A DNA stretch of 64,000 bases from Lignipirellula cremea (GCF_007751035.1 NZ_CP036433.1:7421001-7485000), one strand, 5' to 3'. Counted from the first letter of the stretch, positions 1 to 8,377 are shown. The notes: generated from the letters alone by a model not told the origin. Numbers and translations are program-made.

Positions 1-1172
1 TTACGATCGGTCCCGGCGGCGCCCTGTACTTCCAGGAAGGCACCTTCCACCGCTCCTCAATCGAAACGCCTTACGGTCCCGTCCGCAACCTCGACGGCTG
101 CATGTGGCGTTTTGAACCGGGCACCTGGAAGGTCCATCGCCACATTCCGTACGGCTTCGCCAATCCGCATGGGCATGTCTACGATTACTGGGGCCAGGGC
201 TTCATGCACGACGGCACCGGCGCCGTGCCGTACCATGAAACGCTCTTCTCGGGTCATCTGCCTTATCCCGATCGCCACGGCCGGGCGCCCGAACTGTACA
301 AGAAACGAACGCGTCCCTGTCCGGCGACCGAGATCCTCAGCAGCAGCCACTTCCCGCCGGAAAGCCAGGGGAACCTGCTGGTAGAGAACGTCATCGGCTT
401 CCAGGGGATCCTGCAGTACAAAGTGACGCCCGACGGCTCCAGCTTCCAGGGGAAAGAGATCGAGCCGATCATTGAATCGACCGACCTCAACTTCCGCCCC
501 GTCGATCTGGAAATCGGCCCCGACGGCGCCCTGTACTTCACCGACTGGCAGAACCCGATCATCGGCCATCTGCAGCATCACATCCGCGACCCCAACCGGG
601 ACAAAAAGCACGGCCGCGTCTATCGCATTACCTGCGAAGGCCGCGACCTGATCCAGCCCGTCCCCGTTGCCGGCGAGCCGATTCCGGCCCTGCTGGAACT
701 GCTCAAGTCGCACGAAGATCGCGTCCGCTACCGGGCCAAAATCGAACTCAGCAGCCGCGATAGCGCCGCCGTCACAGCCGCCGTCGACAAGTGGGCCGCA
801 GCGCTCGACAAAGCCGATCCCGACTACGCCCATAACCTGCTGGAAGCCTTGTGGGTGCACCAGTACCACAACGTGGTCAACGAAGCACTCCTCCGCCAGG
901 TGTTGCGGTCCGACGACCACCGCGCCCGGGCCGCCGCCACCCGCGTGCTGGGCTATTGGCACGACCGGGTCAAAGATCCCCTTGATCTGTTGCTGGCCCA
1001 GGTGACCGACGAACACCCGCTGGTTCGCCTGGAAGCCGTGCGGGCCCTGAGCTTCATCCCGCAAGAAGAAGCCCAGCTGATCGCCCTGGAAGCGGCCAAC
1101 CTGCCGATGGACGCCTACCTGGAATACACGTTCAACGAAACGATGAAAACGTTGACCAAACTTTCCAAGTAG
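1..1172 (+). CDS. PVC-type membrane-bound dehydrogenase, C-terminal part (5' end outside window)
   Basis: The reading frame is open from the first bases of the window (codons start at base 3), so the N-terminus is missing. The first part resembles the end of a glucose/sorbosone-dehydrogenase-like beta-propeller: blades read PDGALYFTDWQNP and DKKHGRVYRI. The last ~170 residues are alpha-helical HEAT-like repeats (for example HPLVRLEAVRAL). This arrangement is typical of the planctomycete/verrucomicrobial putative membrane-bound dehydrogenase family, usually exported. Many paralogues continue into a cytochrome c domain with CxxCH. This one stops just after the HEAT part, and no CxxCH is seen in the visible portion. 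The substrate is unknown. The family call is firm; the activity is inferred only from the family. Confidence 0.85.
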   Translation, partial: TIGPGGALYFQEGTFHRSSIETPYGPVRNLDGCMWRFEPGTWKVHRHIPYGFANPHGHVYDYWGQGFMHDGTGAVPYHETLFSGHLPYPDRHGRAPELYKKRTRPCPATEILSSSHFPPESQGNLLVENVIGFQGILQYKVTPDGSSFQGKEIEPIIESTDLNFRPVDLEIGPDGALYFTDWQNPIIGHLQHHIRDPNRDKKHGRVYRITCEGRDLIQPVPVAGEPIPALLELLKSHEDRVRYRAKIELSSRDSAAVTAAVDKWAAALDKADPDYAHNLLEALWVHQYHNVVNEALLRQVLRSDDHRARAAATRVLGYWHDRVKDPLDLLLAQVTDEHPLVRLEAVRALSFIPQEEAQLIALEAANLPMDAYLEYTFNETMKTLTKLSK

Positions 1173-1601
1173 GGCGTCCCGTCATCCGCCCGTCGCAAAC
1201 CACTGCGACGGGCCCAACGGGGCAGGGGAGTCCCGCATCCGCATCTGGATACTCACCGTTGGATAGCCGATCCGCATGAACAGCGCTTCGCCGGCCCACC
1301 CGTAAATCGCCTGGCTGGCTCCCAGGCCAGGCAGACCAGGGCCCGTCATGATGATGCCAAAAATCGTCCGCCAGACGCCTGGATCTCGCAGTTCAAGCGG
1401 TTCCCTCCGCCAGGCGTTTGAATCTTGCAGTTCAAGCGGTTCTTTGTCACAGGAGTCGTCAACTGGCGAGGAATTCATGCAAGCCGCCGCGGAGATTTGG
1501 AGAGAAAGTTTGCCCGTCTGCCGTGGTGATGAAGGGTTGAGTCTGGTCTAAAATGGCAGGCTATACAAGCAGCCCAACCCTCCTATCCCTGGCAGGATGC
1601 A
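1173..1601. other. Intergenic region with a short 39-bp tandem repeat
   Basis: No convincing gene was seen. Between about 1368 and 1445 two copies of a 39-bp unit follow each other, each containing the core GCAGTTCAAGCGGTTC. On the minus strand the unit is a multiple of three and would read EPLEL-D---WRR twice in a 98-codon frame (1182-1478). That frame has no good ribosome binding site, so I treat the region as non-coding. Confidence 0.5.
1368..1445. repeat. 39-bp tandem repeat, two copies
   Basis: Unit 1 starts CCGCCAGACGCCTGGATCTC near 1368 and unit 2 starts CCGCCAGGCGTTTGAATCTT near 1407. Both continue GCAGTTCAAGCGGTTC. The offset between copies is 39 bases, with a handful of mismatches. 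Function unknown. Confidence 0.7.
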
Positions 1602-2105
1602 ATGTCGCAGCAGGAACATAAAGCCGACGCCCCCACCGAGATTCGCTGCGCGGCGATCACCGTCAGCGATACGCGCACCGAAGAAACCGATACGGGCGGC
1701 AAGCTGCTGGTCGAACTGCTCACGGCGGCCGGCCATGAAATCACGGCCCGCAAGATCCTGCCCGACGAACCCGACGCCATGCGATTGCTGCTGGTGGATC
1801 TGTCCGAGCGGGACGATGTCGATGCCATCCTGATGACGGGCGGCACCGGCGTCAGCAGCCGCGACCAGACCTACGAAACCGTCTCCGCCCTGTTGACCAA
1901 ACCGCTGCCCGGTTACGGCGAGCTGTTCCGCCAGCTCAGCTACGAGCAAGTCGGCTCGGCCTGCCTGCTCAGCCGCGCCGTCGGCGGCCTGCTGGACCGC
2001 ACCGTCCTGCTCACCATGCCCGGCTCCCCCAAAGCCGTGCAGCTGGCGATGGAGAAAGTAATCCTGCCCGAACTGGGCCACCTCGTCCGCGAAGCCCGCC
2101 GGTAA
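1602..2105 (+). CDS. moaB: MoaB/Mog-type molybdenum cofactor biosynthesis protein
   Basis: A 167-residue protein of the MoaB/MogA fold, which binds molybdopterin and acts in adenylation during molybdenum cofactor synthesis in the cytoplasm. Diagnostic motifs are AITVSDTR near the N-terminus, the nucleotide/pterin-binding ILMTGGTGVSSRD at about residues 77-90, and LLTMPGSPKAVQLAM near the C-terminus. Length fits MoaB (about 160-180). AGGA lies 4 bases before the ATG. No other moa/moe gene is nearby, so it is a stand-alone gene here. MoaB versus Mog cannot be separated from sequence alone; the length favours MoaB. Confidence 0.93.
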   Translation: MSQQEHKADAPTEIRCAAITVSDTRTEETDTGGKLLVELLTAAGHEITARKILPDEPDAMRLLLVDLSERDDVDAILMTGGTGVSSRDQTYETVSALLTKPLPGYGELFRQLSYEQVGSACLLSRAVGGLLDRTVLLTMPGSPKAVQLAMEKVILPELGHLVREARR

Positions 2106-2210
2106 CCGGCCCTCATTTCCATCACCGGACGACGCCCCGAAAACTCTTCCTTCCTCTCTACATCTTCCTCTGGACGCTCTGCGATAAATCCCCTTGTTGG
2201 GTCGCCCGCC

Positions 2211-3140
2211 CTAAGACGCGGCCCTGCAGCATTCCGCCGTGGCGGCCACGTCGCGGGTGAGCTGGGCCTTGAGTGCGTCGACCGACTCGAAGGGGCGAAT
2301 GTCGCGCAGCCGCTGGAGAAAGTCAACCTCTAACACCTCGCCATACAGGGCGCCTTCAAAGCCGAGCAGATGGGCTTCGATCTTCAGCGCATCCTCGCCG
2401 AAGGTCGGATTGGGACCGATATTCACGGCCGCCGGCCAGACGGATCCGCCCGACCGGCCGAACCCGGCGTACACGCCCGGCGCCGGCAGCACCGTATCAA
2501 TCGCGGCGATGTTGGCCGTAGGAAAACCGATGCTCCCGCCCCGCTGGGCGCCATGCGTGACCAGGCCGCGGATGCGGTAGGGGCGCGTCAGAAACTGCGC
2601 CGCCGTCGCGACGTCGCCCGTCTGGATCAACGAGCGGACGCGACTGCTGGAGATGAACTCGCCGCCGGCCTGGTACGGGTCGACAATCTCCAGCGCCATG
2701 TCCGCCGCCTGGCACAGGTCGGCCAGCACGCCGATATCGCCTGCCCGGTCTTTGCCGAAGAAGAAGTTCGGACCCTCGACCATCGCCTGGGCCTGCAGCT
2801 GCTCCACGATCAGCCGCTGGAAAAACGCCTGGGGCGAAAGCGCCAGCAAGTCCGCGTCGGTGTGATAGGCAATAAGCGCATCGACGCCCAGTTCGCCCAG
2901 CAGTTCGGCTTTCCGTTCGGTCCAGGTCAGCGGAGCCGGCGCCTCTTTCGGCCGCAACAAACGCACCGGATGCGGATCAAAGGTAAACACCACCGCCGGG
3001 CCCGACAGCCGCTGGGCCTGCGCCTTCAGACGCTCCACAATGCGGGCGTGTCCCTGGTGGACGCCGTCGAAGTTTCCAATGGCGATCGCCCCCTGGACAA
3101 GATCGGCAGGCAGTTGATGCAGGTCGCGTATGATTCTCAC
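2211..3140 (-). CDS. ribF: Bifunctional riboflavin kinase / FAD synthetase
   Basis: RibF phosphorylates riboflavin to FMN and adenylates FMN to FAD. The N-terminal nucleotidyltransferase domain shows AIGNFDGVHQGH (HxGH-like) and VFTFDPHP. The C-terminal kinase domain shows RPYRIRGLV, GSIGFPTANI and the later NIGPNPTF. I chose the GTG at 3140, giving 309 residues beginning MRIIRDLHQL, which matches the usual RibF length and N-terminus. An in-frame ATG at 3197 would add 19 residues unlike the family. No FMN riboswitch was recognised upstream. It runs opposite to moaB, with about 100 bp between the two stop codons. Confidence 0.93.
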   Translation of the reverse strand: MRIIRDLHQLPADLVQGAIAIGNFDGVHQGHARIVERLKAQAQRLSGPAVVFTFDPHPVRLLRPKEAPAPLTWTERKAELLGELGVDALIAYHTDADLLALSPQAFFQRLIVEQLQAQAMVEGPNFFFGKDRAGDIGVLADLCQAADMALEIVDPYQAGGEFISSSRVRSLIQTGDVATAAQFLTRPYRIRGLVTHGAQRGGSIGFPTANIAAIDTVLPAPGVYAGFGRSGGSVWPAAVNIGPNPTFGEDALKIEAHLLGFEGALYGEVLEVDFLQRLRDIRPFESVDALKAQLTRDVAATAECCRAAS

Positions 3141-3294
3141 GTGTGTTGGACATCCCCTGTTAGCAATGGGTGGTAGACGGTCCCTGGACGACGCCAAACC
3201 AGGGCGTCATTATGCGGCGGCCGCGGAACTCTCTCAACCCGTACGCCTGCGTATCCGCTTACGGCAGAATCCTGGCTTACTGCAGAATCCCGGC

Positions 3295-4260
3295 TTACGG
3301 CAGGATCTTGGCCAGATAGCTCAGGTGCAAGCCCAGCCAGGCCGTCGAGAGCCAGCCGACCACGCCCAGCGCCGGCATCCAGCCGAACAGCCGTAAATAT
3401 CGCCACATGCGCCCGCCCAGCAAAATCATGGTGAACAGCATCGTCAGCAAAGGCGTTTGCGATTCGACCAGCAACAACGCCAGCCCGCGCAGGCGACCAT
3501 CGCCCCAGGCCAGCGGCTGTCCGCTGGTCAGCGCCATCAGGGCCGGACGCCATTCGATCAGCACGCGCAAGCTCAACAGCAACAACGCCAGGCAGTGCAG
3601 CACGGCGATCCGGCGGAGCAGTCGATCCGCCGCCAACGGCGTCAACCGGCGAAACCACAATTGCCAGCAGGCCAGGATCGCCAGCGACAACAGCACGTAC
3701 GTCGCCCAGCCCCGGCGCAGGACCTCGCTGGGAGACCAGGCCGTGCGGGCTTCGATCATTTCCGTCAACAGATCGCCCAGCAGCACCCGATCGTCGGCGA
3801 TCGATTGAAAGCTGTAAAAGACCCCCAGCGTAACCGTCAACGACAAGGCGACCAGAGCCAGCGTCCAGGCAAAACGCACCAGCCACAACGGCTCCAGGAA
3901 TCGCTCCTGCCACCACCGTCGCCCGCCGGCGTAGGAAGCGTCCGCCAGTCGCTGCGCCCTCTGGTCGCGGATCACGTCGCCCAGCAAGGCGCCAACCAAG
4001 GCTCCGCTGGCGAATCCCCATTCATCGAACGGGCCGCCGCTGGCATAGTCCAGCAGGAACCCGATCGCCGCCCCGACCGCCGCCGAATGCACGACATCGC
4101 GATCCAGCACGCTCCACGCCAGCAACAGGGTCGCCGCCACACTGGCAAACAGCAGAAACAGCAGCAGTCCCGCCAGAACGGGTTGCACGGCCCCCGGCGC
4201 CGCCGCCAGCAGCAGCAACAACCCGACCGCCGCTGCGATCAGCCATCGGCGATCTCTCAT
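3295..4260 (-). CDS. Polytopic membrane protein of unknown function
   Basis: A 321-residue protein, mostly hydrophobic, with roughly seven or eight predicted membrane spans. The first two are near residues 6-25 and 29-55; others cover the middle (WTLALVALSLTVTLGVFY) and the C-terminus. A cytosolic-looking charged loop follows the early spans (GDVIRDQRAQRLAD). AGGAA sits 5 bases before the ATG at 4260, which decides the start over the longer frame (4308). The ATG overlaps the stop of a short upstream frame as ATGA. I do not recognise the family. Several long frames on the other strand are shadows caused by GC-rich codons. Confidence 0.75.
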   Translation of the reverse strand: MRDRRWLIAAAVGLLLLLAAAPGAVQPVLAGLLLFLLFASVAATLLLAWSVLDRDVVHSAAVGAAIGFLLDYASGGPFDEWGFASGALVGALLGDVIRDQRAQRLADASYAGGRRWWQERFLEPLWLVRFAWTLALVALSLTVTLGVFYSFQSIADDRVLLGDLLTEMIEARTAWSPSEVLRRGWATYVLLSLAILACWQLWFRRLTPLAADRLLRRIAVLHCLALLLLSLRVLIEWRPALMALTSGQPLAWGDGRLRGLALLLVESQTPLLTMLFTMILLGGRMWRYLRLFGWMPALGVVGWLSTAWLGLHLSYLAKILP

Positions 4261-4415
4261 GAAAGTTCCTGACCCAGGACGACGTAAACAGGACTGCGGC
4301 TGCAGCAAACGACCGGGAACCGGAACTCCGCCAGGATGACGTCAGGCCCGTCGCCCGGCAGTTCCTGCTGATAAAGCCGCCGTGTGCGGTCCCGGTTCAG
4401 TTCGCCCGTTCCCAT
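4257..4415 (-). CDS. Possible small protein (52 aa), coupled to the membrane protein
   Basis: A short frame starting MGTGELNRD and ending VYVVLGQELS, with mostly G/C third codon positions as in its neighbours. Its TGA overlaps the ATG of the membrane protein gene (ATGA), an arrangement typical of translational coupling. Against it: there is no Shine-Dalgarno sequence, and a terminator for the gene upstream lies immediately before. Longer in-frame starts (4457, 4484) would run through that terminator. It could be leader RNA only. Confidence 0.3.
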   Translation of the reverse strand: MGTGELNRDRTRRLYQQELPGDGPDVILAEFRFPVVCCSRSPVYVVLGQELS

Positions 4416-4416
4416 T

Positions 4417-4452
4417 GAAAAAAGGCTGAAACGGAGCGACCGTCCCAGCCTT
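4417..4452 (-). terminator. Rho-independent terminator of the SHD1 repeat-protein gene
   Basis: On the minus strand AAGGCTG (4446-4452) pairs with CAGCCTT (4422-4428), with an inner ACGG/CCGT helix and a following run of T. It lies about 65 bases after the stop codon at 4516. Confidence 0.7.
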
Positions 4453-4515
4453 TGCATTGTAAACCGAACTGCGGGGGAAAGCACTCAGCCGCCCCCGCGG
4501 GATTCGCCTGGTCCC

Positions 4516-6576
4516 CTAGCGGGCGGCGACCTGTCCCATCGCTTTCGCGCCATACTTCGCCACGATCGACGACACGTAATCGCGGTCAGCCACACTCAGG
4601 CGACTGAACGGAACCGTGGTGTAACGGCCATTCGTTTTCAGCAGACGGACATGGCTTTCCAGGACGACCACTAGCTTTCCTTCCACGCGGAAGGTGCCTG
4701 TGTTGTCGACCCAGGTACGCATCGTGACGTCCGCCTGGGAAACTTTGAACAGGTCGTCAAAGTCGGCTTTCGGCTCGGCGGCCGGAGCAGCCGGTTCTTC
4801 GACGACGCCAGTCGGCTCTTCGATCGGCGCGGCCGGTTCCGCGGTCGGTTCAGGATCGAACAGACCTTCCAGTCCGGTGGCTTTCGGAGCATCCGCTTCC
4901 TCGGCCTTGTCGGCCGGGGCGCCGAAAATGTCCGCGGCGTCGCCAGGAGCCGGCGTGCCGAACAGGTCGTCCGTATTGGCCGGAGCAGCGGGTTCCGCCG
5001 GAGCGGCCGGTTCGACCGGCTTGCCGAAGATATCGTCAAAGCCAGACGGGGCCGGTTCGCTCGGTTCAGCCGGAGCCGCCGGTTCGCTCGGTTCCGGTTT
5101 GGCCGGGTTACCGAAGATATCATCGACATTGGACGGAGCCGGGTCAGCCGGGGTCGCCGGGTCAGCCGGGTCCGGTTTGGCCGGCGTACCGAACAGATCG
5201 TCCACATCGGACGGAGCCGGTTTGGCCGGGTCGGCCGGGGGCGCCGAGTCGCTCGGTTCCGGTTTGGCAGGAGTGCCGAACAGATCGTCCACATCGGACG
5301 GAGCCGGTTTGGCCGGGTCGGCCGGAGGCGCCGGGTCAGCCGGTTCCGGTTTGGCAGGAGTGCCGAACAGATCGTCCACATCGGACGGAGCCGGTTTGGC
5401 CGGGTCGGCCGGGGGCGCCGAGTCGCTCGGTTCCGGTTTGGCCGGAGTGCCGAACAGATCGTCCACATCGGACGGAGCCGGTTTGGCCGGGTCGGCCGGG
5501 GGCGCCGAGTCGCTCGGTTCCGGTTTGGCCGGAGTGCCGAACAGATCGTCCACATCGGACGGAGCCGGTTTGGCCGGGTCGGCCGGAGGCGCCGGGTCAG
5601 CCGGGGTCTTTCCTTCGGGCGTGCCAAACAAATCGTCCAGGTCCGGCTTGGCCGGATCAGCGGGCTTCACCGGATCAACCGGAGCAGGATCAGCCGGTTT
5701 CGGCGGGTCAACCGGAGCAGGATCAGCCGGTTTCGGCGGATCAACCGGAGCCGGATCGGCGGGCTTCGGCGGGTCAACAGGAGCCGGATCGGCCGGTTTC
5801 GGCGGATCAACGGGTTTGGTCGGTGCGCCAAACAGATCGTCCAGCGAATTCTTCGGCAGTTCACTGCCCGGCGGGGCCGGTTCGACCGGCGGTTTGGGAT
5901 CGTTGGCCGGAACCGGTTCGGGTTCCGGGATCGGTTTCGGCGGGGCCGGTTCCGGATCAGGCGTGGGAACGTTCGGCGGGGCCGGTTCCGGATCGGGCTT
6001 CACCGGCGGCGGGGTCGGAACAACCGGTTTGACGGGTTCCGGATCGGGCGTCACCGGAGTCGGTTCCGGATTGGCCGGCGGCTGCGGTTCCGGTTCCGTC
6101 ACGACAGGAGGTTCCGGCTGGGACGGAGTCGGTTCCGGCAGATCATCCATCGGCGGAGCCGGCACGTCGAAATCTTCCGGTGGCGCCGGAGCAATGTCGT
6201 CATGCGAATCCACCGCCGCAGGCTCGCACGACGAGCAGTTCGCGCCGGAAGAAATCACGCGGCCGCCGCTGGAGTAGCAAGGATTGGAATAGCAGGGCGA
6301 TGAATAACACGGCGACGAATAGCAAGGCGACGCCTGCTGCGGAGCCGAGTAACAGGGGCTCGAATAACACGACCCCGTGTCAAAAGGCTGCGAAGTTCCG
6401 CATCGGGAACTGCTGTGGTGAACCACGCCCCCGCACGAGGAACGATGGTAAGTCACCCGCGAACCGCTACCGCGGTGCGACCAGCAACGACCGGCAAACA
6501 CCGGATTGACGGCGAGCAATCCGATGGTTCCCCATACGACCGCTATTTTTGTGAGCCTAAAGGCTTTAGATCCCAT
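4516..6576 (-). CDS. Exported Cys- and Pro-rich repeat protein with C-terminal SHD1 domain
   Basis: 686 residues. The ATG at 6576 is chosen because GGGAGG lies 9 bases upstream and the frame begins directly with a signal peptide (residues 1-29, hydrophobic IAVVWGTIGLLAV, likely cleavage after VFA). Order of parts: a Cys-rich stretch (about 45-115) with repeated CYSSP/CYSNP units; a Pro/Glu/Asp/Lys-rich region; 11-residue repeats (PVDPPKPADPA) and 28-29-residue repeats centred on DDLFGTPAKP; then a ~60-residue domain starting RTWVDNTGTFRVEGKLV and containing TVPFSRLSVADRDYV. The last part matches SHD1 (SLA1 homology domain 1), common in planctomycete exported proteins. It probably acts outside the cytoplasm, perhaps on the cell surface. 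Its function is unknown. Confidence 0.85.
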   Translation of the reverse strand: MGSKAFRLTKIAVVWGTIGLLAVNPVFAGRCWSHRGSGSRVTYHRSSCGGVVHHSSSRCGTSQPFDTGSCYSSPCYSAPQQASPCYSSPCYSSPCYSNPCYSSGGRVISSGANCSSCEPAAVDSHDDIAPAPPEDFDVPAPPMDDLPEPTPSQPEPPVVTEPEPQPPANPEPTPVTPDPEPVKPVVPTPPPVKPDPEPAPPNVPTPDPEPAPPKPIPEPEPVPANDPKPPVEPAPPGSELPKNSLDDLFGAPTKPVDPPKPADPAPVDPPKPADPAPVDPPKPADPAPVDPPKPADPAPVDPVKPADPAKPDLDDLFGTPEGKTPADPAPPADPAKPAPSDVDDLFGTPAKPEPSDSAPPADPAKPAPSDVDDLFGTPAKPEPSDSAPPADPAKPAPSDVDDLFGTPAKPEPADPAPPADPAKPAPSDVDDLFGTPAKPEPSDSAPPADPAKPAPSDVDDLFGTPAKPDPADPATPADPAPSNVDDIFGNPAKPEPSEPAAPAEPSEPAPSGFDDIFGKPVEPAAPAEPAAPANTDDLFGTPAPGDAADIFGAPADKAEEADAPKATGLEGLFDPEPTAEPAAPIEEPTGVVEEPAAPAAEPKADFDDLFKVSQADVTMRTWVDNTGTFRVEGKLVVVLESHVRLLKTNGRYTTVPFSRLSVADRDYVSSIVAKYGAKAMGQVAAR
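5125..5625 (-). repeat. Long in-frame tandem repeat (84-87 bp unit, about five to six copies)
   Basis: The DNA encoding DDLFGTPAKP-E-P-D-(A/S)PPADPAKPAPSDV recurs about every 87 bases with nearly identical nucleotides, so copies have been homogenised recently. Units alternate between SDSAPP and ADPAPP variants. This is coding, not CRISPR: the unit is a multiple of three and there are no unique spacers. Confidence 0.85.
5665..5820 (-). repeat. 33-bp in-frame tandem repeat, four to five copies
   Basis: Encodes PVDPPKPADPA repeated four times plus a variant PVDPVKPADPAK. Nucleotide identity between copies is high, with changes mainly at third codon positions. Confidence 0.8.
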
Positions 6577-7066
6577 TAGAGGGAACCTCCCAACAGATAA
6601 CATGGAACGAATGAATCGATAAGCGTCGGAATCGTTGAACGTCGAAAAAACGGGACGACGTTACAGAACAGACGGGCAGAGATAACGACGAAAAATCCCT
6701 CGACGCAGCCAGCGGAGCGAACAGGCGGGCTCTCCCTGATAAACAGGGTGAAATCCCACCAATAAACCCTGGTTCTGCCTGGCGCAGACCGACCTCCGCT
6801 GGTCCCAATCCATTGGTTTGGTTAGAGGTTATGTTAATCGCCCCCACTGGCCTTCGCAACAGTTTTCCCCGATCGACGCTCGTAATTCAGAAACCAGCCG
6901 GCCGACCGAGACTCGGCAGCAGGCCAGTCGCAACGATCGGGCAAAACTTGCCGATTACACCGTTTCTGGGCCAACGTCTGCAATAAGGTCGGCAAACCCC
7001 GTCAACTTTTGGCAACCGCCGCCCTGGCACCAGCCGAAAAAGAACGTAAGATGTAACAACCACCCC
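6577..7066. other. Intergenic: leader of the SHD1 gene and upstream region of tRNA-Lys
   Basis: No gene was seen in this 490-bp stretch. The left part would be a 5' leader of the minus-strand SHD1 gene; the right end carries the tRNA promoter. A short frame at 6818-7111 overlaps the tRNA and is not credible. Confidence 0.5.
7024..7052 (+). promoter_or_regulatory. Candidate sigma-70 promoter of tRNA-Lys
   Basis: CTGGCA (7024-7029) and TAAGAT (7047-7052) are separated by 17 bases. The predicted start would be near 7059, a few bases before the mature tRNA 5' end. Both boxes match consensus at four of six positions. Confidence 0.4.
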
Positions 7067-7139
<73 letters not shown>

Positions 7140-7168
7140 CTCTTAAGTGACGAAACACAAACGACTTA

Positions 7169-7193
7169 CGCCGACCCCTTGGTCGGCGTTTTT
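7169..7193 (+). terminator. Rho-independent terminator of tRNA-Lys
   Basis: A perfect 8-bp stem CGCCGACC / GGTCGGCG with a four-base loop is followed by five T. It lies 29 bases after the tRNA. Confidence 0.9.
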
Positions 7194-7330
7194 CGTGGAG
7201 TGAAGTCTGGTGCTACCGATTTGGCGAATTGATGGACCCCAAAAATCGCCTGGATTTGCCATGTATCCGTCCAGGTGTTGCGAGAAATGGCGTTAATCGC
7301 GGTTACCCCAAGCAAATTCAGGACTTTAGC

Positions 7331-7453
7331 TCAAACCTGGGCCAGATTATGGGCAACGAGGATGGCGGCGTTCATTTCGTTCCCGAAGCAGACCGCGCGG
7401 CGGAAGCTGTAGCACTCCTCACCGTTCTGGATGTATCCGCCGGACCGTGACAT
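7331..7453 (-). CDS. Possible 40-aa small protein or gene remnant
   Basis: The frame opens with ATG at 7453, 7 bases after a strong Shine-Dalgarno AAGGGAG. It begins MSRSGGYIQNGEECYSF and ends AAILVAHNLAQV before TGA. It lies directly after a decayed gene on the same strand but in another frame. It could be a true small protein, or the tail of the broken gene or of an older element. I do not recognise it. Confidence 0.3.
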   Translation of the reverse strand: MSRSGGYIQNGEECYSFRRAVCFGNEMNAAILVAHNLAQV

Positions 7454-7485
7454 CGAAGTGCTCCCTTGGTGCAAACCTCTGCGTG

Positions 7486-7752
7486 TCTACTGAACTGTGC
7501 GACGCATGTAATGGCAGGGATAGAGGCGGGTGTGCCAAACGGGTAATCTCTGCCGATGTCGATGGGAGTTTCCTTCGGCTGAATCAGTTACGGTTCAAGA
7601 CGATAGCGTTCGCGAGCGTCGTTCACAGTTCGGGCAATGAGCCGGGCATTCAGCTCCTTGTGAAGGACGCCTTCGAGCAAACCCCGGTACGTTCCCCACT
7701 GATCAATCGACGACAATACAATCGAACGGCCATTTGCCAGCCGGAATTCCAT
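7486..7752 (-). pseudogene. Decayed small gene, interrupted by an in-frame TAA
   Basis: From ATG 7752 the frame reads MEFRLANGRSIVLSS, then DQWGTYRGLLEGVLHKELNA, up to RYRLEP and a TAA at 7588-7590. The same frame then stays protein-like for 34 more codons: LIQPKETPIDIGRDYPFGTP followed by ASIPAITCVAQFS. The Pro-rich continuation looks like the second half of one small soluble protein. From memory, similar short proteins of unknown function (GLLEG-----LN near the start, PFGTPA-IP--TC later) occur in planctomycetes, but I cannot confirm this here. The gene starts 36 bases after the stop of the 184-residue gene, as if it were the last gene of that unit. If the TAA is a real mutation, the product is a truncated 54-residue peptide. 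Confidence 0.45.
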
Positions 7753-7788
7753 TCGCTCTGACACTTTTCAACGCCTTCCTTAGCAGGG

Positions 7789-8343
7789 CTACTTGGGGGT
7801 GAGCATCGATATGCCGTGCTCTGTTGGAACAAACAGAAAGTCATCAGGATTGAGAAACCGGGCGATACTCTTTTTGCAATCATATTCGGTTTGGCGACCA
7901 AACCACACTCCACGAAAAACGACCGCGGAATCCAGATGTAAATCCAGGCTGGTCGTGTACTGATCGCCGTAGTACACATCACATTTTCCATCAAGCGAAA
8001 CTTGCATTTTGCCGGCCTCCTCATAACAGCGGGCATGGCATTCAAAAAGGCAAGTGTGCTCAAAGATATAGAGCATGCCTGAAGGAGTAACATCGGTGTC
8101 GTTCTTTTCGACCCACCGAGCTTCGCGGGGAAGGAGTTCTGTCCAGTGATTGAACGCTTTCAGCGGCGTCTCAAACAGGCTTAAGGACAGGTTGGGTCCT
8201 TGACTGTGAAACTCGCCCTCTGGGTGGGGAGCGCAATCGACTTGAATATCCCAGTTCATCTTCTCGGCGTAACAGTATGCCTCAAGCCGGCAGCTCGTAA
8301 TGGCGAACTCAAGGTCGGCGATTCGCAACATCGAGGACTCCAT
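7789..8343 (-). CDS. Hypothetical soluble protein (184 aa)
   Basis: Begins MESSMLRIADLEFAITSCRL and ends TEHGISMLTPK. No signal peptide or membrane span was seen. It is acidic and rich in aromatic residues and cysteine (FEHTCLFECHARCYEE). Codon use is clearly less GC-biased than in most genes of the window. It follows the DUF6973-like gene by 34 bases on the same strand, so the two are probably co-transcribed. The small acidic partner of an exported-domain gene could be an immunity protein, but that is inference from context only. No family was recognised. Confidence 0.65.
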   Translation of the reverse strand: MESSMLRIADLEFAITSCRLEAYCYAEKMNWDIQVDCAPHPEGEFHSQGPNLSLSLFETPLKAFNHWTELLPREARWVEKNDTDVTPSGMLYIFEHTCLFECHARCYEEAGKMQVSLDGKCDVYYGDQYTTSLDLHLDSAVVFRGVWFGRQTEYDCKKSIARFLNPDDFLFVPTEHGISMLTPK

Positions 8344-8377
8344 GGCAAAACCTGCTTATGACCTTCGGATACACAAT

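Noticed and set aside
5125-5820. Tandem repeats resembling a CRISPR or minisatellite
   Set aside because: In-frame protein repeats within an exported protein gene.
4694-6277. A 527-codon plus-strand Gly/Ser-rich frame
   Set aside because: Antisense of the DDLFG/PADPA repeats; its regularity comes from the repeat DNA.
7447-7761. A 104-codon plus-strand frame after tRNA-Lys
   Set aside because: Opposite strand of the decayed gene; no ribosome binding site and no protein-like pattern.
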